From NCBI GenBank assembly GCA_029582265.1, contig CM055828.1:35375072-35439071 (forward strand): a DNA stretch of 64,000 bases. The letters are read 5' to 3'. The stretch comes from Zoroaster sp. YZ-2022. Lineage: Eukaryota; Echinodermata; Asteroidea; Forcipulatida; Zoroasteridae. Each line of letters starts with the position of its first letter. The stretch's first letter is position 1. This document shows positions 1 through 10,868 of the stretch, one piece after another. The translations under genes and the position numbers were made by a program. The notes beneath the pieces were generated by a model, which saw only the letters and a list, made by a program, of their open reading frames with translations, had not been told where the DNA came from and ran no database searches.

Positions 1-1338
1 TTTAGAAATACGAATAATATGGTTTAATTTATTGCGATACACACGAAACTGATCAGAATTGCTGTTTGTAGGACTTCTTAAAAACTTACGATACAGCTTA
101 TTTTTGCGTTTAATAGACTGTAAGATACCATTCGTTATCCATGGGTGGCGCTTTTTACGACGTTTAGAGTTACTGATATATATTAACGGGAAACATTCGT
201 CATAAGTCTTTTGAAAAGCTGAAGTAAAATTATCATAAGCAAGGTTCACATCCTCAATTGAATATATATAATTCCAGTCGAAATAACGCATGGTGTTAAT
301 GAATTGATCAGTATTAATGGTAGAATAATTTCTAGTGTAGTAGCCGTTGTCAGCATCACTATGGTTGATAGAAGTCCTCAAGAATATAGGAAAGTGATCA
401 CTTATATCTGAAATCAACACACCAGGAATGAAATCACCTTTATTATTTGTAAATATATTATCAATTAAAGAGGCAGAACTATCACTAACTCGAGTAGACT
501 TTGAAATTGTGGGGAAAAAGTTGTTGCAAAATACAGTATTCATGAAATCAGCTGACCCACTCTTGAGTAAGTCAATATTAAAATCGCCCATAATGTAACC
601 ATCTTTGTTTTCACATGAGATCTTATTCAGGATAGTATTTATATACTCATTGAAAGAAGAAATGGACTACATAAGAATATAAACTACACCAATAATGCCA
701 CTCTTTCCATTCAAATCGGTGATCTCAATAAAAAGACTTTCAATCACTGAATTGAAGGAGATGTCACTCCTTTTTATGAAATTATGTGTATTTGAAATAA
801 AGATGCATATCCCTCCCCCTTTTCTATTTTGTCTATGACTTTCTACAAGTGTATAGTGGTCGAGTTGAATTAATGGGGATATTTGATCACTAAACCATGT
901 TTCATTGAAGCCTATGGCAGAAAACTCATGGTTAAGGAGAGACATAAAGTCAACAATTGAATTAAAATTTTTGTTGAGGCTACGACTGTTGACATGAAAA
1001 AGAGAAAAAGAATCATGAGTGAGCTGGTTGAATGAATCTATATCAAAATAACAACATGTGTCCATAGGAGCATTTGTATCGTCTTCATGCGGAATATTAG
1101 AATTATGTTTCACATACAAAAGATTTGTACCCCGCAGTGCTTCAATGAATTCATTACGATTTGTTAAGTTATTAAAAGGAGGACTAGAATTGTAACAGGA
1201 ATCACAAGTCCAGAATTGACATACGTCACTGTTATCAAAACAACTAATATGCAGACAATTGTCACAAGTAGGCCTATTACATTTTACATAATTAAAAGCT
1301 TCATTTATGATGATTTTGCACTCATAACAATTCAGCAT
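1..1338 (-). pseudogene. LINE ORF2 fragment: PHD-like finger plus endonuclease, one internal stop
   Basis: This is the second ORF of the LINE, which would supply endonuclease and reverse transcriptase for target-primed integration. The reading frame starts at 1338 (MLNCYECK). The first ~45 residues hold a cysteine/histidine pattern resembling a PHD or treble-clef finger (CYEC, CNRPTCDNC, H, then WTCDSC). An exonuclease/endonuclease fold follows: FHVNSRSL, then GFNETWF, then the catalytic-type GDFNIDLL and SDHFPIF motifs around 570 and 390. A post-endonuclease stretch HPWITNGILQSIKRKNKLYR is encoded near 150-90. A TAG at 667-669 interrupts the frame between GVVYILM and SISSFNEYI, and translation continues in the same frame on both sides, so this is a point nonsense mutation. 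The frame runs off the window at position 1, before the RT. Confidence 0.87.
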
Positions 1339-1473
1339 TTTCTATCTTCAAATACAAAAATACAAAATATGAATAAAATATGTGTATACAAAAACCTGGA
1401 TACACATAAAATTAATCCTTTGGTTTGCACTTTAGTAGTTATAGTTTTAGCTTGCAGTTAGAGACGTTGAAGG

Positions 1474-2175
1474 TCATTGGGCCCCAGATTCTTTGGTAAA
1501 TTCACTGCTGTTCTTGCATACCAGGGCAACTATTTTGCCATCGTGAGACCAGGCTGATTTGACAAGTGGGTTGTTTTTCGTGGCCTGAAGTAACTGTTGA
1601 TTTACCTTTGTCAGATCTTCTTTAATCACGAGTTTGGTGCCTTTTAGTTTACGTCTGTTCTTAATACATTGGTCCCTAGCATTGTAGTTCTGGAACTTCA
1701 CTATGATGGCCCTTGGCTTATCTTGATCCTTCTGTCCTACACGATGGGACCGATCAATGTCTGATGGGTTCAGTTTGAAACCCAAGTACTTGGATACTAG
1801 CTCCACCATAACGTCATCTGTGTTTTCATTGGGGTGTTCTTCAACTCTGAATACACGAAGTCAGTTTCTGCGTGAGTACTGTTCCAGCTGATTTAAGTGA
1901 TTAGATGAGTATTCACACTTGTTTTCCAGTGAAGTGATTGTGTCCTGTATCTTTTACATTTCCGTTGAGGTTTTGTCCATTGCAACTTCAATGTCGTGGA
2001 TGTGACCGGTGTGAATTTCTATTTGTCTCAGAAATTCGTCCATTTTCTTTTCGAACGCTCGGTCAATATAGGCCTGTAGCTTGCTTTTAAACTCTTTACT
2101 TGAAAAGACTTGCATAATTACCGTTGCAACAAGCTCCGCTGTATCTTTTTCTTTTGTGTGAGCTCTGGTCGCCAT
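1474..2175 (-). pseudogene. LINE ORF1 with two nonsense codons
   Basis: This is the RNA-binding first ORF of the LINE. It starts at 2175 (MATRAHTKEK) and ends with a TGA at 1474-1476. A predicted coiled coil leads into the typical LINE ORF1 phrase LEQYSRRN..LRVF, followed by NENTDD and a C-terminal region with DRSHRVG and KPRAIIVKF that resembles the RRM/C-terminal domain of L1-like ORF1 proteins. One frame is open throughout except for TAA at 1954-1956 and a TGA directly after YSRRN near 1862. Many ORF1 proteins have a Cys or Asn there, so a one-base change would explain the stop. The spacing to ORF2 is about 135 bp. Confidence 0.82.
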
Positions 2176-2660
2176 TTTCGCGGTTTTACGTTCCAGATTT
2201 TACGTTCTCTATTATTTATGAACCCACGTGAAATGAAACAAGGAATGTATTTGCAGGGTAATTACATGATAAGCTACCTTAAGCATATTCACTTGATGAT
2301 TATCGATATTTATTTTATTTTATTGTCACAAACATTTTTATCTTAATTAAGCACAGAAAAACCTAAATTGCTTTTAATTATAGTTGGGCAGAGATGCATA
2401 TAGGGTACTCTCTTTGAATCAAGATTATATGGACAATATACATTAAATAACCAACTTATGAAAGATTCCGCTTATGATGGTGTGTCGTGTGTCGTTAGAT
2501 GTTTTGTATTCATTCTGAATTAAGAAAAGATAACTCTTTCCTAAATTCGAACTGAAAACTACTTCACCTTTCTTTAAAAACAAAACAGCATCTCGACAAA
2601 CCTGTTTCTATGGGCAACACTGATTAATACCATCATCAGTTTTGTACCAAAGTATAGGTT

Positions 2661-2894
2661 TTAGTCCAAAAAAGGTCTCCCGGTTTCTGGTTCATAGGTT
2701 GGCTTCAAAATCGGTGCGGTGACGCGTTTTTTTTTTTTTTTCTTTTTTTTTTTTTTTCTTTTCTTTTTTGGTAATTTTGGTAATGGTAATCATGATAATC
2801 CAGCAATTTTGGCTGCAATTAGACAAAAAAGAAAACTAAAAATGCCGACGCGTGGGTCTAAGGCGACCAGAAACCGAAGACTTTTTTGGCCTTA
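2661..2894 (+). mobile_element. PIF/Harbinger-like miniature element, copy 1 (TTA target duplication)
   Basis: The body at 2664-2891 is flanked by TTA on both sides. Its inverted ends read GTCCAAAAAAGGTCT... on the left and ...AGACTTTTTTGGCC on the right, each followed inward by GTTTCTGGT or its complement. Inside are a T-rich run (2728-2768), the segment AAAATCGGTGCGGTGACGCG, and a single unamplified CGACGCGTGGGTCTAAGGCG near 2844. Related copies lie at 5560-5900 (inverted) and 39561-40546. A 3-bp TTA duplication is characteristic of PIF/Harbinger elements. No transposase is present, so it is non-autonomous. Confidence 0.78.
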
Positions 2895-3130
2895 CATAAC
2901 AAAATTTATAATATTTTGGTTATATAAGTTTTATAAACCTTACCTTTAGGCCTAAGTATTATTGTTCACCTGATGGTTCTCACTTTTATTCCCAAACACA
3001 AAGCTCATACAGTCACAACTATATTTGTCTATCATATTATTGTTAGGCAAAGATGCTTTAATTAAAGGAGTGTATTTGACTCAAGACTCACGTCTGATAA
3101 TGGTGGAAATTTTTTTGGGATATATATATA

Positions 3131-3416
3131 CTACTCAAAACAATTTAGGGAACACGTTGTGTTGCATGTGTTACTGCAAGAGGTGGTCACACCCGTTATT
3201 GAAATGTTTCCATGAACCGGGATTTTCATTTGCAATCCCCTCTCTCTTTCAGTAGTCATGTCATGAAATGTGTAATCACTACATGCATCCTTTATAATCT
3301 GTTTCATTGTGCAGTTGTTTCTCATCAATTCTGTGAAACATTGTGTTTATTGGAAATAAATTATCTTGCTTTAATTAACTGAGATTATTCCGGTGTTTCC
3401 TAAATTGTTTTGAGTA
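3131..3416 (+). mobile_element. Tc1/mariner-type miniature element in a TA run, copy 1
   Basis: The inverted ends CTCAAAACAATTTAGGGAAC and its complement near 3400-3413 bound a ~286-bp non-coding body embedded in TATATA sequence. The body shares CCCCTCTCTCTTTCAGTAG and ACTACATGCATCCTTT with copies at 27790-28067 and 63090-63376. TA flanks fit Tc1/mariner TA targeting. There is no coding capacity. Confidence 0.82.
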
Positions 3417-4504
3417 TAGTATATATCAGCCAACCTTTCTGATGGATTTATCTATCAGCTGTCGTTGCTTTAAGCTCACCTGTGGTGTTTATTTTATAAA
3501 AATTAAATTAAAAAATTCTGCCTATGTGCTCAAACCAAATTATGCAAATTGAATTGAAAGGGGATAAAGTGCAAGCATATTAAGTTAATGTCGACTATAA
3601 CCAAATTGGTTTGGTTGATTTATGTATACGTCAAACAATTTCAAGGTCCACAGACATAGAATCGTGAATAACTATATTTATTTAAATAATATATAGGCCT
3701 AATAGCCAAACAAACTATAAATACTTGGGTTCATCAGTTCATCAAGTAAAGAATTCCACTGCAACATCTATAGGGTGTTAAAAAAAAACCTACACAAGCG
3801 GTGTATAGAAAGTGTACAATAACACTACAGGTGTAATTTCAACACCCCATATTTTGCAGCGTTATAATACTCTCGGCTTAATCGTGTCGTCTGTTAAAGT
3901 GTGACCCCGAGAGCAGATGTAATATACACAAACACATAGTGAATTGAAGTTTACCGCAGTCTCACAGTCTCATTATTTTGTTAAACGTGTACCTGTCAGA
4001 TGGAATTTCACTGATATTATATGTTCTCAACTAAAACCAATTAAGTTTTTTTAAATAATATTGTCTGGGTGAGACTTTTGCAGCATTTTAGACCTTTCAA
4101 TTCAACATGCATCTGTAAGAGGGAAGACATATCATGCCGTAGATATCTATCACATTTTTAGGTCTTAATTAATTCCGGCTCACTCGATCCTTCGACCGCT
4201 GACGACAACGGACGCGAAGCCGAGAAACTTAGGCTCATGCGAAATTGGCTCTTTCGATAAGTATAGGCATCGATATGAGCCCAGAATATTAACAGTTTAT
4301 TATGACTTATCACACCCAAGTGCCAGACTATTAATATCCATATTAGAATAATCACTGAATGCGACGGGGATCTAGACTGGATGATCCCTTGGGGTGAAAT
4401 GATGACAATCAGAAATATGATAAGTGAAGTGAAGCAAAGATTAAACACGTATAAACAGATATCACTGACAAATATTTATGGTAACATTTAATGAAATCAA
4501 TAAC

Positions 4505-4916
4505 ATCTGCGCTAAGCTTGGGCGATAACACGATAATATCGAATATCGCGATACCTTTTTTATTCGATTACGATATCGAGAACCTTTTTAAGTTATCGAG
4601 ATATCGGCAAATCGCGATTAAAAATATATCGTGATTAAATAAAATCGTCATTGTGAATCAAGTCAGAAATTCTATGGAAACAAAAACGGAAAGTGACAAA
4701 CAAAAGTGAACTACTTCAGAAGTACATACACACTATGCAAACGAATTTAGGATTTATTGTGACGCTTGTAGAAGGGTACATACCTGTGGTTATCAGCTCT
4801 AAAGCAATCATGCATGAATGAAACAAATAATCGCGATACTATCGAAAATCGCGATATATATGTTTACCGATATATCGTGGATGAAAAAATCGATATCGTA
4901 CAAGCTTAATCTGCGC
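4505..4916 (+). mobile_element. hAT-type miniature element with perfect 8-bp duplication ATCTGCGC
   Basis: A 396-bp body (4513-4908) begins TAAGCTTGGGCGATA and ends with the complement of TAAGCTTGTACGATA. ATCTGCGC occurs immediately outside both ends (4505-4512 and 4909-4916). The interior is rich in subterminal CGATAT and TCGCGAT motifs in both orientations. An 8-bp duplication is the hAT signature. There is no ORF of note. Confidence 0.85.
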
Positions 4917-5559
4917 CCAATCTATATTTGTCCATGTGTTTAAAATAATCTCATTGTTATTTTATACATTTTTGGATAATCTATGGACAACACAAATATA
5001 CACATTTGTGGGCAGGGACTGCCCACAGTGAGAAAGAAACAGCTGACATCAAAAGATGTGCCGTCCGAGACCCAGAACGAGAATTCCTTTCTAAATTCAA
5101 ATTGGAAATTATTTCACTTTTCACGTGAAGTAGTTCAGCATATTACGAGAACGTCGTTATACGTAAGAAAACACTCAGATATTTTGTATTCATTCTAACA
5201 TGCATATTTTCGTCTTCTCTAGACATAAATTAATTATGGAAATAATTTTACTAATTTTATAAAAAAAATAAAGCCTCTCAGACGGAAAACCATCATATGA
5301 TGCAATCATCAAGTAATGTTTTTAATGGGATAATTTATGTTTTTTAGAAAACTAATTGAATAAAAACAACGTAGTTACCTTTACATTAAATATGCATAAA
5401 TGCTAATTTTAAGATTTTAATTATTTGGAATTTAATTTCAATTTAGCATTACTAGTTATTACTGTTGTGGGCATTATGATATTGTATACTTCTAAACCAA
5501 AATATTATCTTCGTGTATAATGCCTAGGCCTATATCCCGTAATTATACATAATTATTCA

Positions 5560-5900
5560 TTATGCCAAAAAAGTCTCTGCGCACGTCGCCTCAGACCCGC
5601 GCATCGGTATTTTTAGTTTCCTTTTTTTATTTGCTATGAAACGATGTCCATTTGCAGCCAAAACTGATGGATTGATTGGAATTCTGCTGCGCTGTGTTTT
5701 AAACGACTTTTTGCCCGATTTGTGCGTCCTCTCTCAGCCACCATACTTTGTGTACAGGCAATTTGGTCCGGTTCCAGTAACCGCGTGTATATGTTATGTA
5801 GGATCAAATATTTCACTGGCTGGCAAAAAAAAGCGCGACACCGCACCGATTTTGAAGCCGGCCTATGACCAGAAACTGAAGCTTTTATTTGTTGGCCTTA
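5560..5900 (-). mobile_element. PIF/Harbinger-like miniature element, copy 3 (inverted)
   Basis: The body at 5563-5897 is flanked by TTA (5560-5562, 5898-5900). Read on the minus strand it aligns with the copies at 2664-2891 and 39564-40543: GGCCAACAAATAAAAG end, GTTTCTGGTC, GGCTTCAAAATCGGTGCGGT, a middle part shared with the 39.6-kb copy (TTTAAAACACAGCG, CAGAATTCCAATC), then a single unamplified GGGTCTGAGGCGACG near 5590. Short ORFs on both strands (5636-6004, 5634-5846) fall inside or across it and are not treated as genes. Confidence 0.76.
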
Positions 5901-6667
5901 TATGGTCTGTTTCTCACAATCGTCCTCCTCATCGTCACAATTTTAGTCGACTTCATTCATTCTGGCTCGAAATGACGGCAGACAGTCAGATAGGCTTAGC
6001 CTAATTGAAGTATCATAGTTCTCCATCCTTCTTGAAGTCCATATATAATCAGTTTCCATTTTGCGCTTCAGACTTCCTCGCTTCCCATAAAGAATCAAAT
6101 TGGCACCAAGATGGATGATCGCAATTGCATTACAAATGCATGAAGCGTTAGATAACAGACCGGCATGTGAGTTATATATATGCAGTTGACGTCATTTCCT
6201 ATTTGGGTGGTTTTTGAATCGGCACTTGAGCAAAGACAGTAATTTATCACTGGTGTACCTGGTAGGTCAGGTCCGTGATCCTCTTGCATTTAAATTATCA
6301 TGCATTTTCACGTATTATAATTATTTGAGGTGTAATTTGACGTATGCCCATGTTGTTGCCACACTTGACACTTCATACGTTTTTCTTTGCAATGATTTGT
6401 AGTCAGTAATGTGTACAAATACGATATTATTTATGTGTTTCACTTTCTGCTTGTATCAGTTTATCGGCTGTGTAACCGCCGGGAACCATAGACGAAATGC
6501 AAATTGCAACACGTGATTAGCCACTTATAAGCCCCCTTACCATCTAGAAACATCGTAAGTAGGCGCCAGTTATTCTATTAAATCCCACGTTAAGTATATA
6601 ATTCCAATGAATTAGTAGCGGAGATCACAATGCCCTGTGGGTAGGCTTAGAGAAAGGAAAGTGAATA

Positions 6668-6922
6668 TTTCTCAAAGTGTGGTGTGGGTGTAGATTACAA
6701 GGGGTGGGGTGGGGTGGGTTGGGGTGTAGATTAGGGGTGGGTAGGGTGGGGTGTAGATTAGGGTGGGGTGGGTGGGGTGTAGATTAGGGTGGGGGTGGGT
6801 GGGGTGTAGATTAGGGGTGGGGTGGGGTGGGTTGGAGTGTAGATCAGGGGTGGGTGGGGTGGGGTGTAGATTAGGGGTAGGTGGGGGTGGGTAGATTAGG
6901 GGTGGGGTGGGTTGGGGTGAAT
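6668..6922 (+). repeat. G-rich minisatellite (GGGGTGGGTGGGGTGTAGAT)
   Basis: About nine imperfect units of 22-30 bp combine GGGGTG runs with GTAGATTAG. The plus strand has dense G3-G5 tracts and so G-quadruplex potential. The minus-strand frame across it (Pro/His/Thr/Asn repeats) is an artefact of the tandem structure. Confidence 0.9.
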
Positions 6923-6925
6923 GTG

Positions 6926-9900
6926 CAGCATAAGCATACAAAATAGAAATATATAAAGTGCTAGTTTTGGGCTAAGACGTCTGTGAGAATGTGACCTCCG
7001 TGTGTGACTATTATAAGTACATTTTTCCAGCGTCATCGGTCGGTCGTACCGCCAGTTCAAACAAAGATGCTATACATAGGCCAACATGCACGTCTTGACA
7101 CAAGACTTAAGTGAGTGAACTTTCAACGAAACACATGGACCTATAATCTATATATGTATACTTTTAAATTATACAATTTTAATTATACAAATATTTCACT
7201 CATGGATAAAACTTAACAATACCGATCTTTGTGCTTTATTTTGTCTAGTTGTACTTCCAATGACGCTTCCATAAGATCGAAATACACTTTATCAGTATCG
7301 ACCAGGAGGAATCGAATCAATTTACGCTGATATAATATGCTCACTCTTCAAGATTATTTCCCTTAAAAGAAGTCCTTTATTCGCTTTTTAAGGATCGAAA
7401 AACACTGAAGTGACACGGAGGTATCGAAGCCATACCATTGCTATAGAAGGAAATACTCCGCACGCTGATCATTATACTCTTTGCGTCCTCCAAGGACGTC
7501 TTTCATTCGCTTTTAAAGGATAGAAAGACACTGCGGTATCGACAAGGCGGAAACGAAGCAACTGACTAGGCATTGCATGGATACAGGAATCAACTGATAC
7601 GCGCTGTCAAGTTCGGTAAATATGCTAAACAACCGCTTCGCATCGCAGTCTAATTATAGAGCAAGGACGTTGCTCTATGGTCTAATTGTATTAAACATGA
7701 AATCAATAACCGTTGATTGCAAGGTATTTGTCTTCTGTCTACCAAGCCTATAGACTTACATCTGTTTTTCCGAATCACCCTGTCATTTACTGAATTGATC
7801 ATCAAACAGAAGTTAGCCAAGGTACCAAGTATATACGCACAATGGCCAAGATATAGATTTTCCCTCTTGCACCCTTACCTTGCTATTTTTTATGTGGCTA
7901 TGCATCTTCGGTCGACTTTCTTTTTAGTAGCAAAGATCCCCTCTGGATCGGTTCATCTGAGCATATATAGAGGGCTCTTGAAACTCCAAAGGGTTAAGTA
8001 TGACCACCTAATGTAATAGCAAACTTAAGACAAGTAAACACGTCTTATAAGACAAGTAAACATATCATTTCCGAGCACCAAATGAAAACAGCCAAAGAAA
8101 AATGAACGATGATGTACTTACAACTTGCAATACAACTTGCTAAGGGCTCTTAGTTTAAGACGACGTAATGTAGTCTAATGGGTTTATCCGCAGCAAAATT
8201 GTAAGATAAATTCTCAGAGGTCTCATAAATTCCCTGTGGTGCACAGTGTACAAACCTTACTATAACTTTATGAATGGTTAACTGGCTATAATAGAGGTGT
8301 ATGACCAACCCTACTTGGGTCATTATTCGAGCAATTCTTAATTGCCAGAATATTTAAACTCTATGTATATAATTTCTGCCGATGGAAACACATTTGTAAA
8401 TAGTCGTGGAGCGCTTGTTAGGATTTATCATTATCGCTTACTGCAAATGTAAATGTCAAAGTCAATCTAATATATCCAATATTAACTCAGGTTACTAAAA
8501 ATCTGTCAGTCAGTGATGAATTGTGTTGCTTTATTTAATAAATTCCTGGTATCAATGGAAATATCATGTTGTTACCGGAAACTGCACTTATTTTGTACGC
8601 AATCCACGACTAGCTTAATATATAGGGTGATCACTCTGGACCAAGAGCGATTCGTTGATACGCAAATCACACCCGAGGCACAATACAGAGAGATGATGAA
8701 CTGTGAACATTACACCTGCCGTTGAATCTTCTTGCGACTAGATCTAAGAGAAACTAAAACAGAGGTCGTGGCTATTGGCCTATGCCTTGACGTAACTCAT
8801 TTTGACCCTATGCCCCCTTATGACGTAGTCAAAAACTAATTAAATCCTTTGGCCGTATACATCTCAAGTCATTATACAAAACCGCGGACTTTCTATACAC
8901 AGTTGACCCTTTACGTCAGATCTGGTGGAGGATGCATTATTTTATTAGATTTACTTCGATTTGCTTGGAAGCAGGCAAAAGAACAGACCCAGGAAAGCAA
9001 ACACGGAAGGAGTCTTCTGGGCATTTTGAGCCAGTGACGTCCTCACCATTCCGATGGGTAAATTAGGCACCTTTAGATACCGAATGAAATAAAATCATGC
9101 TATTGTGACGTTGCAGGTAAAATAAATAAGTCGCTTACTCAATCGATGGCAATTTCAAAAACTGAAACTACGCCAAGTTCCTCAGTATTATTATTAAATT
9201 CAGCTTGCATTTTGTGGTTACTTTTTTTTTACAGCCAAGCATAAATTTTAAAAATTAAATGAAAAAGGTAACCTTACAGGTTTGTAGGATTGCTCTTGAT
9301 GTTAGGAGCAATTTTAAACAAACTTAAAGTGAAGCATCGGTAATGTTTGCAATATTGCAATCATTAAATTATCATGTTGTACAGCCAGCTAAAGGAAATG
9401 AAAATGACCCAATTTCTTCCGAAAGAAATTGGGCAAAAATAGCAAATGAAAACATTACTAAGATGACCACATTGACTCGCATTTATTCAAATAAAATAAG
9501 TCAATAAAATCTCTCCTCCTGACAACACAACTTAGGGGAAGCACGTCTTGAAATTGTTCTTATCAAGATATGAGCTTCCAGGCCGCTGATTGACAAACAT
9601 TTGCTTCGGAAATTAAAGCTGCAGCCAGTCAGCTTTCCTACCCTGTAGGATAATTCCAAAAGGGTAGATGCAAATGATCTACCGCATGCCTCTGTGTCCA
9701 TGAATACTTAGTGGCATCGAGAATCATTACTGGTTTTATTCATAAACGTGTCAAGCTTTCAATTAAATACCAAGTGAATATCAATATCTACAGACAATAA
9801 TTACCACTGTGAATTTCTGCACTCGCCTATAATGCATTCGTATGCTTGAAATGAATGTTGGAGTTAACGTTAACAAATATTCCACATCCGTGTATTCTAT

Positions 9901-10817
9901 CATTATTCAGGCAGGCTTTGCTCTTGAAGTAATTGTGTATTATTTTAAAAAGGTTATACAAAAAAACAACTTTTGAGTATGATCAAACGGGGAATCGGAT
10001 TCGGTCTATGTCAATGAGAGAATGAAAGGATATACCGCTTTGATACCAGTCCAAGATACTGGCCGACTTGACTGAATTAATTATAAAACAGCTTTTTGAA
10101 GAAGAGGCACTTATTGTCTGCAGAACAAATATTACCATTGGATAGCCTGCCGTCCGTACTGCCTTTTCAGGACCTATCGACTGCCACTGTCAATCGATCC
10201 ATTCTTCCCGTTGGGGAAAATCTGCTCAAGTCACGGGCACAGGCGATGAATACCTGGACAATACTCGAGCCTCTGACACTTTTCAATAAATGTCATACTT
10301 ATATGGCTGCGTAATGGACTTTTATTTTGACCTATAGTGTGGCGAACAATGATAAATTAACGGCACAATTACTAACTGAATCAGGCTTAGTGAAAATATT
10401 GTATCAGTTAACCTTTCTGCGTGAATCAAACTTAAAGATTGGTAATTCAAAAATAACAAAAGGGTCAAATTTAAATGTTAAACTTATTTAGTGTACGGCT
10501 GATGATTACGTTAATCTTCCACAGAAATATTGTATAGAACGTAGATAATGTCCGCTTCTCGTGCACTTCAAACATTCATAGCTTGTTCATTTCACTCCAA
10601 ATCAACTATTCCTGTACGCACGTCAAGCATGCGAAACTACACATTTAACAACGAAAAACTTTTAGCGCGAGAGAGCAGTGGGTACGAGGTATACAGAAAC
10701 TGCTCGTGAAAGCCCTGGGTAAAAGTCGGCACATTACGGCATTTTGCTACATCCATGACATAATTGTTCACTTTCTGCAGGTATAATCACATGATCAACA
10801 ATCGGCGCTGAAATGTT
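6926..10817. other. Non-coding stretch, no gene recognised
   Basis: I found no ORF with family resemblance and no splice-linked exon series. Around 7270-7560 are two or three diverged copies of a ~120-bp segment (shared TTTCATTCGCTTTTAAAGGAT-like text and GGTATCGA), probably a decayed repeat. A small stem (CCCAATTTCTT / AAGAAATTGGG with CCGA between) sits at 9408-9434. Confidence 0.5.
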
Positions 10818-10868
10818 GACTCAACCATGGAGGAAGAAAACAGATGTTTTCTTCCTCCATGACTCAAC
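10818..10868. repeat. Near-perfect short palindrome flanked by 8-bp direct repeats
   Basis: A 35-bp insert (10826-10860) is a perfect inverted repeat, ATGGAGGAAGAAAACA then GA then TGTTTTCTTCCTCCAT. The direct repeat GACTCAAC stands immediately on each side (10818-10825, 10861-10868). The arrangement looks like a target-site duplication around a minimal fold-back insertion. Confidence 0.85.

Larger units (their letters stand above)
1..2200 (-). mobile_element. Degenerate CR1/jockey-like non-LTR retrotransposon (LINE), 5' part
   Basis: A minus-strand LINE enters from the left edge. Its 5' end lies near 2200, just upstream of the ORF1 start at 2175. Reading leftward it has ORF1 (coiled coil plus a nucleic-acid-binding region), a short spacer, and ORF2 with a cysteine-rich finger followed by an apurinic-like endonuclease. 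The reverse transcriptase would lie beyond position 1. Three in-frame nonsense codons (two in ORF1, one in ORF2) with otherwise continuous frames show a dead but fairly young copy. The exact clade (CR1, L2, Daphne or similar) is inferred from the domain style and cannot be fixed without the RT. Confidence 0.88.

Noticed and set aside
5634..6004. ORFs on both strands near 5.6-6.0 kb
   Set aside because: They lie in or across the inverted Harbinger-like element and share text with the other copies at non-coding level, with stops in those copies.
6672..6941. Pro/Thr/His-rich minus-strand ORF
   Set aside because: Produced by the G-rich minisatellite.
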